A DNA stretch of 36,614 bases from a virus: IMG/VR virus record IMGVR_UViG_3300012931_000051, positions 1 through 36,614 of that record; one strand, given 5' to 3'. Made by a program: the position numbers and the translations under genes. The stretch's first letter is position 1; every line of letters begins with the position of its first letter. Under the pieces are notes generated by a model. The model saw nothing but the letters and a program-made list of their open reading frames with translations. It was not told the origin of the DNA and searched no databases. This document shows positions 7,464-16,300 of the stretch, piece after piece.

Positions 7464-7533
7464 TGCCTGGTAGTTCAATTGGTAGGACGGTCACCGGATA
7501 TGACAGATGAGGGTTCGACACCCTTCCAGGCTC
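7464..7533 (+). tRNA. tRNA-like element with abnormal anticodon arm
   Basis: Acceptor strands TGCCTGG (7464-7470) and CCAGGCT (7526-7532) pair in six of seven positions (1-72 is T-T). The D arm is canonical: GTTC / GGAC around AATTGGTA. The T arm is canonical: GAGGG, TTCGACA loop, CCCTT. The anticodon arm is not: the only good stem is GTCA/TGAC (7490-7493, 7501-7504) with loop CCGGATA, which puts C instead of T at position 33 and reads GGA (Ser). The body is about three bases short. No CCA is encoded. It is either a degraded tRNA gene, a tRNA with an unusual arm or a tRNA-like structure used in another way. Confidence 0.4.
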
Positions 7534-7556
7534 TAACATTGCATAGAGGAGGCAGA

Positions 7557-7676
7557 ATGGGAAGACACAAAGTTTGCATGGCAAAGTTTTGGCTACTGCT
7601 CGTAGTCATTTTCACTGCGTCAGCGTTGCTCATTTTCCTGGGTAGCGTCTGGTCGGCACTCAACGGATGGTGCTGA
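7557..7676 (+). CDS. Small membrane protein, 39 residues
   Basis: Encoded just after the tRNA-like element, with AGAGGAGG 4-5 bp before the ATG, an unusually strong ribosome site for such a short gene. After a basic N-terminus (MGRHKVCMAK), residues 11-29 (FWLLLVVIFTASALLIFLG) form one transmembrane helix; the end is SVWSALNGWC. Too short for any family call. It is the first of three consecutive mini-genes, two of which are membrane proteins. Confidence 0.6.
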   Translation: MGRHKVCMAKFWLLLVVIFTASALLIFLGSVWSALNGWC

Positions 7677-7692
7677 CATGGAGGCGAAAATA

Positions 7693-7800
7693 ATGAATTG
7701 GTACCGAAAAGAAACCCTGATGCTCCTGCTGTTATTCGCGCTGGATGCCGCCGCGACAGGGTTGTTCGTTTACGCCATGATGCAAGGAAACTGCAAATGA
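7693..7800 (+). CDS. Small membrane protein, 35 residues
   Basis: The start at 7693 is taken because GGAGG ends 8 bp before it; an ATG at 7678 in the same frame has no ribosome site. Basic N-terminus (MNWYRKE) and one hydrophobic helix at about 8-30 (LMLLLLFALDAAATGLFVYA), ending in QGNCK. Its stop overlaps the ATG of the next mini-gene. Function is unknown; candidates are a small inner-membrane modulator, such as a superinfection-exclusion peptide. Confidence 0.55.
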   Translation: MNWYRKETLMLLLLFALDAAATGLFVYAMMQGNCK

Positions 7801-7844
7801 ACAAGATGATTTACGAGAATCAAGAATTCGGAGATGTAACATGA
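7797..7844 (+). CDS. Possible 15-residue mini-gene
   Basis: ATG overlaps the preceding stop (ATGA) and its own TGA overlaps the next ATG (ATGA). AAGGA lies 8 bp upstream. Product would be MNKMIYENQEFGDVT. The perfect overlap at both sides suggests translational coupling between the membrane mini-gene and the HTH gene, either as a real micropeptide or simply as a way to pass ribosomes along. Confidence 0.4.
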   Translation: MNKMIYENQEFGDVT

Positions 7845-8068
7845 TTAAACAAATTAAGCCCGGAGTATCAATTGTTGAGGCGGCAGAAATGCTACGCACC
7901 ACAGAGCGTACGCTACGCTCATGGGTAGACCGATGCAAGCGCGGAGATGTGCGATACAAAGGTCTTCCATATCACCAAATAGGTGAGCGTCACCCTATCA
8001 CATTTGACCCGGAACGACTCGAGCGGTGGTGGAACATGCACACGAATACAGGCGTTGGTTTGCAATGA
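7841..8068 (+). CDS. Excisionase/MerR-like HTH protein
   Basis: 75 residues. SIVEAAEMLRTTERTLRSWV (10-29) is a winged HTH of the excisionase (Xis/MerR) type, where the second helix carries TERTLRSW. The rest contains a wing-like strand (YHQIGERHPITFDPERLERW) as in HTH_17 proteins. GGAG precedes the start by 7 bp. No integrase is present in the window, so an excision role cannot be confirmed; it could be an early transcription regulator instead. Confidence 0.6.
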   Translation: MIKQIKPGVSIVEAAEMLRTTERTLRSWVDRCKRGDVRYKGLPYHQIGERHPITFDPERLERWWNMHTNTGVGLQ

Positions 8069-8655
8069 CGAACAAAGAAAAGCCTATATCATTTTCAGCT
8101 CCTATGGTTCGAGCGATCCTAGATGGCAGAAAGACGCAGACAAGGCGATGCGTCAAGATTCTTGACGGTGGTCTGGTAAAATATCCAGGATCGTCAGAGA
8201 GGTGGTGTTTAGACGATGTCAATGTTGTCTTGGCGTGCTCACACGGACAGCCAGGAGATCGGCTTTGGGTGCGCGAGCGAATTCGAATTCTAAATCGCAC
8301 ATCAAGACTTGACGGCGTTGAATGCAAAGTCAGGTATGAGGCAGATGGAGAAATTCGCGTAGTAGAGTACCCGTCTAGATTAGCTCTCGCGCGAGTCGGA
8401 ACATGCATGCCTAACGGATGCTATCGAGAGGCGTCTCGCATCGTACTAGAGATAGTATCTGTGCGCGTCGAACATTTATGCGACATAAGCGAAGAGGACG
8501 CGAGAGCTGAAGGAGTTGATCCGTCTATTGTCGGAGAAAAATGGAATTTTCTGGAGTATAGAGCTGGACTTGAGACTCTTTGGAACGAAATCTATGGTGC
8601 TGGATCATTCCGAAAAAATCCATGGGTCTGGGTGATTGAGTTTAGAAGAATTTAA
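8065..8655 (+). CDS. ASCH-like phage protein
   Basis: 196 residues from the ATG at 8065, which overlaps the previous stop (ATGA); an upstream in-frame start is unlikely since it would lie inside the HTH gene. The sequence shows the pattern of a widespread phage family: MVRAILDGRKTQTRR (14-28), PGDRLWVRER (about 69-78), YREASRIVLEIVSVRVEHL, DISEEDARAEGVD and LWNEIYGAGSFRKNPWVWVI near the end. ASCH-fold proteins are thought to bind RNA or modified bases, but the role in phages is unknown. A perfect hairpin begins at its stop codon. Confidence 0.7.
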   Translation: MTNKEKPISFSAPMVRAILDGRKTQTRRCVKILDGGLVKYPGSSERWCLDDVNVVLACSHGQPGDRLWVRERIRILNRTSRLDGVECKVRYEADGEIRVVEYPSRLALARVGTCMPNGCYREASRIVLEIVSVRVEHLCDISEEDARAEGVDPSIVGEKWNFLEYRAGLETLWNEIYGAGSFRKNPWVWVIEFRRI

Positions 8656-8678
8656 TATCTGGAAACTCATCCAGATAT
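8655..8678 (+). other. Perfect 9-bp hairpin after ASCH-like gene
   Basis: ATATCTGGA (8655-8663) and TCCAGATAT (8670-8678) enclose the loop AACTCA. It begins at the last base of the stop codon and is followed seven bases later by GTTAGGC, the left boundary of the putative integron cassette. There is no U-run, so it is not a typical terminator. Confidence 0.75.
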
Positions 8679-8685
8679 GACATAG

Positions 8686-8929
8686 TTAGGCGAACAAAAG
8701 GAACTTATGAACAAGAAAATAATCAGATCAACCGAAGTGTTTAAAGATCATAAACCATTTGATTGGAAAGAACAACTAGAGGAAAATCGAAAAGTTGTAT
8801 TTCCATCTAGATTCTGTGAAGAAGCGTGTACGTTGATTTTGAAGCAACAGGAAGAAATAATTGAACTAAAGAGTCGCCTAACAAGCGTTGAAGGCGACAA
8901 GCCAAATGAGCTTGCGCCTTAACTAGACG
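8686..8929 (+). mobile_element. Putative integron gene cassette (244 bp)
   Basis: The left boundary is G|TTAGGC (G at 8685), the right boundary is G|TTAGGT (G at 8929) at the end of an attC-like site. Both fit GTTRRRY, the integrase cleavage site, with one gene in between in the standard orientation. When the segment is circularised, its attC gets R' GTTAGGC, which pairs with R'' GCCTAAC at all seven positions, while the present downstream R' (GTTAGGT) has one wobble pair. This is what integron cassette insertion predicts. No integrase gene or second full attC is seen in the window. Confidence 0.75.
8707..8922 (+). CDS. Cassette-encoded small protein of unknown function
   Basis: 71 residues, charged, helical in its second half (CEEACTLILKQQEEIIELKS, 39-58, a likely coiled coil). 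AAGGA lies 6 bp before the ATG, and the start is only 21 bp inside the cassette boundary, as usual for promoterless cassettes. The last residues (LTSVEGDKPNELAP) and the stop codon are written by the attC site itself, a hallmark of integron cassette genes. Codons are more AT-rich than in the neighbouring ASCH and recombination genes. No family is recognised. Confidence 0.75.
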   Translation: MNKKIIRSTEVFKDHKPFDWKEQLEENRKVVFPSRFCEEACTLILKQQEEIIELKSRLTSVEGDKPNELAP

Positions 8930-8935
8930 TTAGGT
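8876..8935 (+). other. attC: attC-like recombination site (59-base element)
   Basis: 60 bp with the full attC plan. R'' GCCTAAC (8876-8882) pairs with R' GTTAGGT (8929-8935). An unpaired spacer AAGC/TAGAC follows. L'' GTT-G-AAGGCG (8887-8896) pairs with L' CGCCTTAAC (8915-8923) in nine pairs with one bulged G at 8890, the extrahelical base expected in attC. A terminal stem CAAGC/GCTTG (8898-8902, 8910-8914) closes a 7-nt loop. The stop codon of the cassette gene lies inside L'. Confidence 0.85.
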
Positions 8936-8967
8936 CAACAGAATAAACATTAAACGGAGAATGAGAA

Positions 8968-9156
8968 ATGATTATCGGCAAACAGGTTGAAGTTAAGTAC
9001 AACAAAGAAACCTATGTAGGCACTTTAGTCCATTTTGGAATTGGATACGAAGAATTGCGAGATGGAATTGGTCATTATACCGAAGCTGTAGTTATGACGG
9101 ACTCTGGCGAAATTAAAAATTGCCCAGTTGTGTGCATGAAGGTATTGACGCTGTGA
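8968..9156 (+). CDS. Small hypothetical protein
   Basis: 62 residues with GGAG 9 bp before the ATG. Starts with a beta-rich segment (MIIGKQVEVKYNKETYVGTL), likely a small barrel, and ends with CPVVCMKVL. The upstream spacer begins with TTAGGT, the sequence expected at the left edge of another integron cassette, but no attC follows the gene. It may be a cassette that has lost its attC or simply the original phage neighbour. Confidence 0.6.
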   Translation: MIIGKQVEVKYNKETYVGTLVHFGIGYEELRDGIGHYTEAVVMTDSGEIKNCPVVCMKVLTL

Positions 9157-9178
9157 GCTAAATCTTGGAGAGGAAAAA

Positions 9179-9370
9179 ATGAGTACTGTTGATTGCCCAA
9201 TGTGCGGAAGTAGACACAACGAACGTTGGTGCCCTAGTAGAGGATGTGTTCCTCAATTCGAGGATGGTGAGACAATTCTCGAATTCGGTTATGATGAAAA
9301 CGACGACGCTTTTGAGACTCCCGCAAAATTCAAAAAAAGAACGATCCCTTTAACTGATAATCTGCAATGA
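9179..9370 (+). CDS. Small zinc-ribbon-like protein
   Basis: 63 residues. CPMCG (6-10) and CPSRGC (18-23) give CxxC and CxxxxC pairs, plus a His between them, enough for a small zinc knuckle. The second half is acidic (DGETILEF, DENDDAFE). AGAGG lies 6 bp before the ATG. Last gene of the plus-strand block; its end overlaps the 3' end of the minus-strand endolysin gene by 21 bp, so the two transcripts converge with no visible terminator between them. Confidence 0.65.
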   Translation: MSTVDCPMCGSRHNERWCPSRGCVPQFEDGETILEFGYDENDDAFETPAKFKKRTIPLTDNLQ

Positions 9371-9799
9371 GTCAATACCTGTCGGCCTAACGGATACATG
9401 CACCCACTGGCCCTTGACCGTGATGGTTAATGATTTCGTTTCCATTTCTGTGATTCCTAGTTGAACGTAATTAGCGAGGCACATTTCGTATAGCGACAAC
9501 TCATCATTGCAATGCAAATCAAAACAGCAACCTAGTAAATGCCCTGAAAACGTAGCACCTCCTATAGGCTCATCACGTAGACCGCAATTCTCCATCGTCC
9601 CGCCCAAGCTCCAATCATTAACCTTTAGCGGTAATCCCCAACGCTCTCGCACGTAAACGAGCATAAGTAATGCTTCAGGCCTAAAGTCCCGCCACGCTTT
9701 TTCCCCGCGGGCCTTCCACCTGGCGCGAGTGACCAGCTCGCGAATATCAAAATATTGCTTTACTCGGTCGATCAACGCATTCCATTCCTTAGCGTTCAT
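9350..9799 (-). CDS. M15-type peptidase, probable endolysin
   Basis: 149 residues. Pattern of peptidase M15_3 / D-Ala-D-Ala carboxypeptidase-like lysins: YFDIRELV (16-23), ALLMLVYVRERWGLPLKVND (43-62), GLRDEP (73-78), then the zinc site SGHLLGCCFDLH (H87, D94) and WVHVSV (H134). These residues bind zinc and the enzyme cuts peptidoglycan stem peptides. No signal peptide, so a holin or other export route is needed. ATGA overlap with the DUF1353-like gene and GGGAGG 4 bp upstream. Position at the end of the late block fits lysis. The final ten residues are unlike the family core. Confidence 0.8.
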   Translation of the reverse strand: MNAKEWNALIDRVKQYFDIRELVTRARWKARGEKAWRDFRPEALLMLVYVRERWGLPLKVNDWSLGGTMENCGLRDEPIGGATFSGHLLGCCFDLHCNDELSLYEMCLANYVQLGITEMETKSLTITVKGQWVHVSVRPTGIDSLQIIS

Positions 9800-10320
9800 T
9801 TATCCTCCCAGGTGACTTCAGTCAAGCCAAAATTCTTTTCGTCGAATCCATCTATTTTCTCGTATGCCGAAAGCCCAAACTTTGTCTGTACGCCCTCCCA
9901 GGCAGCCCAAGAACGGGGTTTTGAAAATCCCCCTCCGCCAAGCCGCCGTGGAAGAGTATTTGTCTGTCTGTACAAGCTGTTGGCAAGTTCGAACGACACC
10001 GGAGGAATCACTCCGATGCATTTGCAGTAGGCAGCGAAAGCGTACTGCCCATCATGGCCACCCCAGCCCCTGCGGTAATACTGGTCACCGACATTGGGCA
10101 ATAGTAAATCAACAAGCCATCCGCCAGAACGCCCGTCGCACAGGAAGTTTTTTTTGAGCTTTGTATGGACAGCTCCTTCGCCTTTCAGGTATTGGATGAT
10201 TTCAACATCGTCGATCGCTCGGTATTTTCGTTCCCCCAGGATTTCCAGTGGAATAGCCTTGATTCCTTTTTCGACGTGGGAGCTTACCACCTCCACGCGG
10301 ACTAGTTTTGGCGTGTTCAC
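9796..10320 (-). CDS. DUF1353-like phage protein
   Basis: 174 residues from a GTG (10320), with AAAGGA 11 bp upstream. The central part NFLCDGRSGGWLVDLLLP (58-75), then RRGWGGHDGQYAF (83-95) follows the DUF1353 pattern (F.TDlaS.P.....P..G.y....vvHD.lY). The family is often found next to phage lysis or tail genes; its function is unknown. The following C-terminal part (120-174) has LGGGGFSKPRSWAAW. Directly upstream of the endolysin and overlapping it by 4 bp, so probably lysis-associated. Confidence 0.6.
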   Translation of the reverse strand: MNTPKLVRVEVVSSHVEKGIKAIPLEILGERKYRAIDDVEIIQYLKGEGAVHTKLKKNFLCDGRSGGWLVDLLLPNVGDQYYRRGWGGHDGQYAFAAYCKCIGVIPPVSFELANSLYRQTNTLPRRLGGGGFSKPRSWAAWEGVQTKFGLSAYEKIDGFDEKNFGLTEVTWEDK

Positions 10321-10366
10321 TTTTCATTCGTCCTTTCCTTGCTTTGGTTGCTTTCGATCTTTCTGC

Positions 10367-13300
10367 CTAATCGCCACTTCCTGTCTTTAGATCGCTGAAC
10401 ATCATTGATATCGTTCTATTGATGGCGGAACGTAGCGTATCCTTGCGACTTTCGGATTGCTCCGAGGAAAGACTATCCTGCATCTTCTGCACAGCCCTCC
10501 ATTGCCGTCCAGTCCTTGCCCATATCCCGTGCATGACATCCTTGCGCGATTCTGCGGTCCCTTGCCCGTGTTGTTCCGCCTTGCGTAATGCTGATCCTAT
10601 GGACGGGGTCTCGCTAGCAAACTGTCCAAGCATGATCGACGCGTAGTTGTCGTTCATGTATTTAGCGGCCTTTCCTTTATCTTCCTGGGTTAAAGCCTTG
10701 AATTCATTCATTTTCTGCAATCCCTTTTTCACGATCGGAGTCATATCCTGCTGATCGCTGTTCGCATCCTTGCGCCACAAAGCCGACGCTATAGGGATCT
10801 GCCTTGGTTCCACAGGCTTCCTTTCCACAGCGTCTCCAGCCAAGGAGAATACTTGCTTCGCGATTTGCCCGAGCCCTCCGGTATACCCATCTACCAAATG
10901 CTCGATCTTCTCCGGTGAAATATCGACGGACCCGCTGACTCTCTCCGATCCTCCGGTAGCCTCGTTCAGCGCGTCTGTGATTCCGACAATCCACGGACTT
11001 GCTCCAGGGTAGTATAGCTGGCTTTGGGGCTTCGGAGCTCCGAACGATGCTTGCTCAGGAGTGATTGTCCTGCCAGAAAAATCTCTGTTTGTGGAAAAGG
11101 CTTCGACAACGGGTCGGGCTATCGTTGGTGTTATCATCGTCAACGGGTCGGTACCTACAGGAGAAAAAGCGCCCATAATGGCAGACACAATGTTAGCGGA
11201 AGCGTCCAGAGGATCTTTCCTATAAGGCAAATCTGCCAAGTTCTGACCGATGATGAAAGGCACGTTGAACCCGTACGCCAATGGAATTTTGGCCCCACTT
11301 CCGTCATCCATCCATGGCATGAGAAGGACAGCTCTGTTTTCCCGCTCCCAAGGTTTCACACGATCCCACCATGCTTTCCCGCTTTCTTCGTCCTCTCCAC
11401 CTAGCCAGCGATTAAAGAGCGCGGTGGCCGCGCCAGTCGCAGCCAGTGCAGCCGTAGCTTGTAGCACACGTCCACGGGTTTCCTTGTTCGTGAACAGATC
11501 GATAACGTTCCGCGATCCCTGTACTGACGCATTGAAGAACATAAACACCTGGCTCGCCCATCGCCACTCTCCGCGACGGTTGAAGTTGACTGTTAGGTCT
11601 TTGGCTTTTGCTGCAGCAACATCTTCCGGAGTCCCTCTCCCTATGAGTGTCCTGAAATAGCTGAGCCTCCATGCGTTCTCCACCCCGGCGTTGGTTTTCT
11701 CGATGGATTCTAACGCTCCCCTGAAAAGTCGTTTCGGGCTAGCTTTAGAACGGCCGGCATTTTTCAGGTCGGCAACTACTTCCCTCGAAAATTCTGGATG
11801 TTGCTTGATTTGCACAAACGCCGTCTTTCCTCCCGCCATCTTGTATCGGTCGTACCATTCCGCCCATTCTCCGTTTCCCTTGGGCTTGCTTTTTCCGGGC
11901 AATGCAGGGACGTTAGATTCCACACCAGCCGAAGCATTCCCGAACTCTACAGCCCAAATTCCGCGCAAGGCTCCTGGCATTCCTTTCCCCATATCCTTTG
12001 CCACTTCGGCTCCGTCTCTGGAGTAAGCCACGGCCATCGCAGTTTGCGCGTCACGCAGCGCGTTCGTTACCACAAACTTAGGGGACAGATTAGTAACCAG
12101 AGCCGCCATTATTCGGTTTGTTTTTCCGAGCGTGGCAAGAACGGCATTTCCTTGCTCCTGAGTCAGTCCTTTCAATGCTGCACACACGCGCTTCCCTGAG
12201 TCAGTGTGGAAGCGTACAACATGGCGATCTCCATCAATATACACGGGGTATTCATTGGGCGCGTCCATCCGCACGTCGGGGGATAGTTTCGCTTCTCCCA
12301 TGTTTTTGTCGAACACGTATTTCGTCGGAGCTTTGTCTATGGTCCAGAACTGCTGGTCCGGGTTCTTCTGTGCCATGTCCAGCACACGCTTGCCCACCTC
12401 ATTCTGTTCTTCCGCCTTAATGCCTTCGAACGCCTGAGTAAAAGCTTGTGCCGTAACGTCTTTAGCTTGGCTCCATCTTCCGAGTGCTCTTTTGTTCTTA
12501 ACCTTAGCAACCATCCCCTTTCCGATTTGAGGGCGGGACGATGATTCTTCTCCAGGTTTTCCGCGCAAAGGAATGTAATGCTCGTACTTTCCTCCATAAG
12601 CATTGTAAGCCTCGTCCGACAATAGCCCTGCCGACTTTCTTTGGGTCAGGCTCTCCTTCATCATTCGGTCTACAATTTTTCCGCAAGCTTCTAAGGCTTT
12701 GTTTTGTGCCGTCGTTTTGTTGGATCTGAACCATTCCAGAATACGTTTTGCTTGGGTATTTCCCATTCCGGATCCACCGTCCCGATCCACGTCTGCAAAG
12801 TCAGGGTTTATCGATGCAACCTGCGCGTTGCGCTCTGGAGCATGGCGGGCGTATAGGAATCTATCCAGCTCGTCAAGACCAAGACCGTGCTTCGAAAGAA
12901 GCCTAGTCACTGGATCCATGTACTTTTCCCTAACTCTTTCCATCCGCGCTTGTGCACGGCCTTCCCCAAGGTCAGCTTGACGATAAGCCGAACTTTCCGA
13001 CTTCGCGGGAACCTTATTCTCCAACTTCTTGAGCGGGTCCAGGTAATCGGCAATCTTGCGGACTACCACATCCGTTTTCGTCTCTGGAGTCTCCTGGTTT
13101 GCCAACCAACCTTCCGGCATCGTAGAAGATACTTCTGCATCCGTGAGCTTATTGGCCGGGACCACGGAAGTTTCTGTGCTCTCTTGCGATTTAGATGCGC
13201 GGACGTTGGGCAGGTCTTCGACCTTTCCTGTCTCTACAAGACTATTTTTTTCGTCTCCACCATCATTGAGCTGGTAACGGATATCCGGGTTTTCCGCACC

Positions 13301-16300
13301 GAACGTTCCCCGGTTGTTTGTGGCGGATTTTATTTGCGCGGGAGAGAAGGCTACGTAAGAAATTCCACCAAATTCTTCGTCATCAACAACCAATCCATCA
13401 ACATTGTTACCTAACCTATCAATCCTCCATCCATTAATCAGATCATTAAATCCAACCCCAGGGTTTGAGCTTCTCCAATCGTCATCGTTCCATTGTTCCA
13501 CATAAGAACGTAGATCTTCTGCGAGTTCTGCGATGCTATTGTATTTAATCGGATTTTCCAGTTTAAGATAAACAGGCAAAAAGTCACTTTTCGACGGAAA
13601 ATTTTTAGCGTTTTTAATTCCATCATTAAACCAGAAACCCACTTTTGACGTTGCCGCCGTCCCGATATCATTCGAATTATCAAACGTTTTTTCTCCCAGC
13701 TTCTTTAGGTCAAAAACGTTGAAATTTGCATCGGTTCCGTGATAAACAACCAATGGCTTTCCATTCTCGTCCACAACCTTCGACCCTGCGAACCAGCGTT
13801 TGAAGAACGGCGATTCAACGCCCTTCGCCCGCCATAACTGCTCGGCTCTCTCCACAACTTTCGTATCGTTGGCTTTTCCCTCGGGGATTCCGGCTTCCTC
13901 GGCTGGTTTGAACTGGTATAATACGGGTCCGTATTTTTCAGTAAAGGCTTGGGAAGGGAACCGATTAATTTTACCACTATTTAAGCTTAAGCTGTTAGTT
14001 ATTATCGCCCGTAAGAGTGTAGATTTTCCAATGCCGAAATCATTCCCAAACCCTCCGTGCATTGATTTTTCAGCTAAGTCGTTCATATCTGAAATCGACA
14101 TTTCCTGTCCTTCTTCATCTAGGAGTTTTCCTGAATCTTTATCAATACTCCATCGTTTGAACTCAGGAAACTTATCGAAAACTCGACCACTTTCTGTCAT
14201 TAGCGCATTGAATAAAGTGCTGCCTTTTTCACCAGAATCATCAACACCCTGCTTCTCGTGAAATGATAGATGTCCAGATTCTCCATTCGAACGAAGCATG
14301 TGACTTATCATGTTCGCCGTACGCCGAACATATGCATTTATCTGGGTAATTCCTCTCGGGTCGTCAACAAGCGTTAAACCATTATTTCGTATCCACGATA
14401 GAGCAGCAAGATACAACAAGCTTCCTCCACCATCCTTCTTACCTTTACTGCTTGCAGACTCTGCTTCGATGTGAGCCTCTTTTGAATATTCATCAAAAAC
14501 AACTGCAACATGCCCACCGTTTTTTAATCGAAATCCGACAATAGAATTCTCTTTGTCTGAGAATGCTGAAAGATTTCCGGTATTATCGAGCATCTTAGCT
14601 ATCTGCGCAGCTCTCTTCGACCTTGATTCCGGCCCATATTTCCTTGCTCCGTCCTCTTTCTCTAGGTCAGTGTACGCTTGCAAAATAGCATCTTCGTTAG
14701 AAAAAACATAAGAATACATTTCTTGCTTGTTTTCTCTATTTCGAGATGAAATAGCGTTCATGTTAGAATCGGCTTCTCTTCTTGAATTTTCTTCTATTTT
14801 CCCTTTCACTGAATCCAATTCGTAGTTTTTAGCTATGCGAACGTCAAGTACTTCTTTTTCGGCTTTTTTTAGGTTGTCAATATCTTCTTTCGGAATTAAG
14901 GAATAAAAATCATCAACAAATTCTGGGTATTTTGATACGCGATAGTCATCATCATCAAAAGAAAATACATCAATAAGTGGATTACCATCTTTATACCCTA
15001 GATCTTCTCCGGTGCGATAGTCTTTACCGGACGCCTCACTCAAGGCGATCAAGAGGTCTCTTAAAAATCTTCTGCGGTAGAAATGTTTTTCCCCATCCTT
15101 CTCTAACTCTTCTAGATACGATTCTAGTTTAGTAATTTCATTATTTAAATCATTTGTTGCGTTTACGCTTAAAGATAGGGTATGATCAAATATTTTTTTT
15201 TCTACTCCAGCAAAAGCATTGACTAATTTTTCTTTCAAACGTTCCTTAGTAGACTCATCAATAACGCTAGAATGAGACCCGATAATGGCGTCATTTCCTC
15301 TATATGATGCCAGTACGTATCTTTTTTCATCTCCAGATTTCTCAAGCGTTATAGGACCGTGATGATTTTTTGCGTATTCTTTTGCCTCCTCTAGAAGCTC
15401 AAAATTTTTAGGATGACTTTGATTCTCCACTCTAAATACATGAGAAAGATTTCTGTATTTGATTTCAGATTCGTTTCTTGTTATTTCAGCTCTTACTTCT
15501 TCTTTGGCTTTCGAAGAAACTTCACTCCTCTCTCTTGCAGACTGTGCTGCTACAGCAATTAAAGCCTCATCACGGGATTTTGTGAGATCCTTTATTTTTT
15601 TTCGAAGCGTTCCAAATCTTTCTTCTTGAGGAATAGGTTTTCCGTTCCAACCTTTTTTATAATAACTTTCGGAATCATATTCTGAAAAATCAGTAAGCCG
15701 ATCCAGTTCTTTCTTGTACCTTTCTAAAAAGGTTTTGCTTTTTTCAGTTATCGCTTTTAGTTTTTTATCCCTGTTTTCCATTGCCTTCGCTTCTTCATCG
15801 CGAAACGCGTATTCTGTTGCCAAGGGCTCTGGCAGCATCTGGAACTGTGTTTTATCCAAATCACCCACGATCACATCATCCAGACTGCTCCCGGTCATGT
15901 CGCCCATGCGGTCACCGCGCAGATCCACGCTCCCGTTGGATACCACATCCCCAGCCTTCGACCTAATCGCCTGGATCATTGCATCCGGCATAGGAACCTT
16001 CGCGAAGGCTGGATCTTCCTTTCCTCCCAGGCGCGTATTCAGTGTTTTAGTTAGCGTTTCGTCCTGCCAAGACTTCAAAGCCTTCGGTTCTGTAGGAACG
16101 TCCCAGCCGTTCTTCCGTGCCCAGTTCGTGATTCCCTGCTTCCAGTTGTCGATGCGCCCAGCTAGAGCGTCGTCATCTTCGTGTACCATGCGGTCTACTG
16201 CGTGAATCACCTCGTGCGACAAGGTGCCCGCGTCTCCATGACCTGTGACGACGGCGGTATTTTCGCGCGGGGAGTATCCTGGAATGGAATATCCTCCGAC

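Noticed and set aside
9385-9466. GCCTAAC at 9385 followed by GTTGAAC at about 9460 as a second attC
   Set aside because: The two cores lack symmetrical inner stems, and the sequence codes for the C-terminus of the endolysin on the other strand. Chance matches to these short cores are common.
14000-14060. P-loop ATPase motif in the polyvalent protein (FGIGKSTLL)
   Set aside because: The spacing does not fit GxxxxGK[ST] (the first glycine is one position off), and no Walker B follows.
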